Source: JBBQER01 sp038320885 (lineage in GTDB: Bacteria; Actinomycetota; Acidimicrobiia; IMCC26256; PALSA-610). From it: a DNA stretch of 46,578 nucleotides. Below, piece by piece: positions 45,751-46,578 of the stretch. The position numbers and the translations under genes were made by a program. Positions within the stretch are counted from its first letter, which is position 1; each line of letters starts with the position of its first letter. The DNA lies in NCBI GenBank assembly GCA_038320885.1, contig JBBQER010000019.1, forward strand, positions 1 through 46,578, read 5' to 3'. A model generated the notes under the pieces. The model had not been told where the DNA came from. It searched no databases and saw only the letters and a list, made by a program, of their open reading frames with translations.

Positions 45751-46578
45751 ATGAGCGCACCGCAACGTTACGGAATCACGTTCCCCTTCGACGGCATGCC
45801 GTTGCTCGAGCAGCGAGAGATCGTGCGCGAGCTCGTCGATCTCGGATACACCGACCTGTGGTCGGCGGAGTCGGGCGGCTACGACGCCTTCATCCCTCTG
45901 GCGGTCGCCGCGCAGTGGGCGCCCGAGCTCCGCCTCGGGACTGCCATCGTCCCCGCGTACACGCGCGGTGCGCACACGCTGGCGTCGACGGTGGCGTCGA
46001 TGTGCCAGGCCGCGCCCGGGCGTTTTGCCTTGGGCCTCGGCACGTCGTCGAACGTCATCGTCGAACGATGGAACGGGATGACGTTCGACAAGCCCTACCA
46101 GCGCGTGCGGGACACGATCCGCTTCCTACGCGCCGCGCTCGCGGGCGAGAAGGTCACCGAGACGTATGAGACGTTCGCGGTGAACGGGTTCCGGCTCGGT
46201 ATCACCGTGCGAGAACAGCCGCCGATCCTCGTCGCCGCGCTACGCGAAGGGATGTTGCGGCTCGCCGGACGCGAGGGCGACGGCGCGATCGTCAACTGGC
46301 TTTCCGCCGACGACGTGAAGACGGTCGCACCGCACGTCGGCGCAGGCAAGGAGATCGCCGCGCGCATCTTCGTGCTTCCCTCCGATGACCCGGGCCTCGT
46401 GTACGCGGTGGGTAAGCGCGCGATCGCGTCGTATCTCACGGTTCCGGTGTACGCGGCGTTCCACGAGTGGCTCGGGCGCGGTGACGAGCTCGCCGACCTG
46501 TGGCGACTATGGAAGGAAGGCGACCGCAAGGCCGCGGCCGACTCGATCCCGAACTCCGTGGTCGACCAGCTCCTCGTC
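45751..46578 (+). CDS. F420-dependent LLM-class oxidoreductase (3' truncated by window end)
   Basis: 276 codons are visible and the frame runs off the window. The protein is a luciferase-like TIM barrel: YGITFPFDGMPLLEQREIV at the start, YTDLWSAESGGYDAFIPLA near 32, RLGTAIVPAYTRGAHTLAS and RFALGLGTSSNVIVERWNG in the middle. These fit the actinobacterial F420-dependent oxidoreductases. It uses reduced or oxidised F420 to act on an unknown ketone, alcohol or enoyl compound. ATG 45751 is 4 bp after the methyltransferase stop, so it is in that operon. The missing 3' part would complete a protein of perhaps 290-350 residues. Confidence 0.9.
   Translation, partial: MSAPQRYGITFPFDGMPLLEQREIVRELVDLGYTDLWSAESGGYDAFIPLAVAAQWAPELRLGTAIVPAYTRGAHTLASTVASMCQAAPGRFALGLGTSSNVIVERWNGMTFDKPYQRVRDTIRFLRAALAGEKVTETYETFAVNGFRLGITVREQPPILVAALREGMLRLAGREGDGAIVNWLSADDVKTVAPHVGAGKEIAARIFVLPSDDPGLVYAVGKRAIASYLTVPVYAAFHEWLGRGDELADLWRLWKEGDRKAAADSIPNSVVDQLLV

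Noticed and set aside
1..46578. Mobile elements, prophage, CRISPR, toxin-antitoxin pairs or a large biosynthetic cluster
   Set aside because: No transposase, integrase, repeat-spacer array, paired small toxin genes, or NRPS/PKS domains were seen; composition looks even across the window.

Overview
The window is GC-rich, densely coded DNA from a free-living actinobacterium. The evidence is GTG/ATG starts, many 4-bp GTGA/ATGA overlaps, F420-type flavin enzymes (PNPOx-fold and luciferase-like), mycothiol-type maleylpyruvate-isomerase-fold proteins, a DUF6457 protein, type I pantothenate kinase, many TetR regulators and several acyl-CoA thioesterases. The mixture suggests Acidimicrobiia or a neighbouring soil/aquatic lineage. 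That placement is inference; there is no rRNA here to settle it. I see no tRNA, rRNA, CRISPR, transposase, integrase or phage gene.

Layout. 1-5.6 kb: tail of an unknown gene, a small membrane protein, an aldo/keto reductase with its TetR neighbour, msrA-coaA, and a LysR regulator divergent from a TauE/SafE-type exporter. 5.6-13 kb: a non-coding stretch, then one long plus-strand run (NlpC/P60 wall hydrolase, DyP peroxidase, PNPOx proteins, DUF998 membrane protein, a GGDEF-like protein whose signature has decayed, a coiled-coil protein, a PhyH dioxygenase, and two overlapping FluC/CrcB fluoride-channel genes). 13-18 kb: nucleoside phosphorylase, polysaccharide deacetylase, aldehyde dehydrogenase, and a divergent pair of cell-wall proteins (M15 carboxypeptidase-like and L,D-transpeptidase). 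A candidate small RNA follows on the minus strand. 18-23.2 kb: GlcD-type oxidase, then the run yqgE, DUF6457, Rieske protein, two tandem double-hotdog thioesterases and a fused nucleotidyltransferase-NYN protein. 23.2-30.5 kb: catabolic genes (CMD protein, MDR reductase, thioesterase, sulfatase, DUF1330, TetR, P450, SDR). 30.5-36.7 kb: Lon, a phosphonate-monoester-hydrolase-like sulfatase, and an ECF sigma factor coupled to a membrane beta-propeller gene that an 8-bp tandem repeat throws out of frame. 36.7-46.6 kb: methyltransferases, a DHFR-like reductase, a SecD-head lipoprotein, two maleylpyruvate-isomerase-type proteins, TetR and DinB proteins around twin operators, a SnoaL-like protein, a CrtA-like monooxygenase, a thioesterase, a phosphotransferase, and the start of an F420-dependent LLM oxidoreductase.

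How the genes act together. Much of the content fits lipid/acyl-CoA and xenobiotic turnover (P450, SDR, ALDH, MDR, CMD, PhyH, thioesterases, sulfatases) and envelope maintenance (NlpC/P60, CE4 deacetylase, L,D-transpeptidase, M15 peptidase). Regulation looks local: TetR or LysR genes sit divergent from, or in the same operon as, likely targets.

Most unusual signals. (1) A 43-bp nested palindromic element is present in two intergenic copies of identical length. (2) At least a dozen starts have a TAnnnT box 6-9 nt upstream, pointing to pervasive leaderless transcription; in three cases the TAG stop of the upstream gene forms the first half of that box. (3) Two divergent promoters share one overlapping -10 element. 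(4) Two perfect 15-bp palindromes flank the -10 box of a tetR gene. (5) An octanucleotide repeat breaks the beta-propeller gene beside the sigma factor. (6) One protein fuses a nucleotidyltransferase to an NYN domain through a repeat-built linker. (7) A compact candidate ncRNA has a TTGACA box upstream and a U6 terminator. All are sequence readings that need computation or experiment to confirm.
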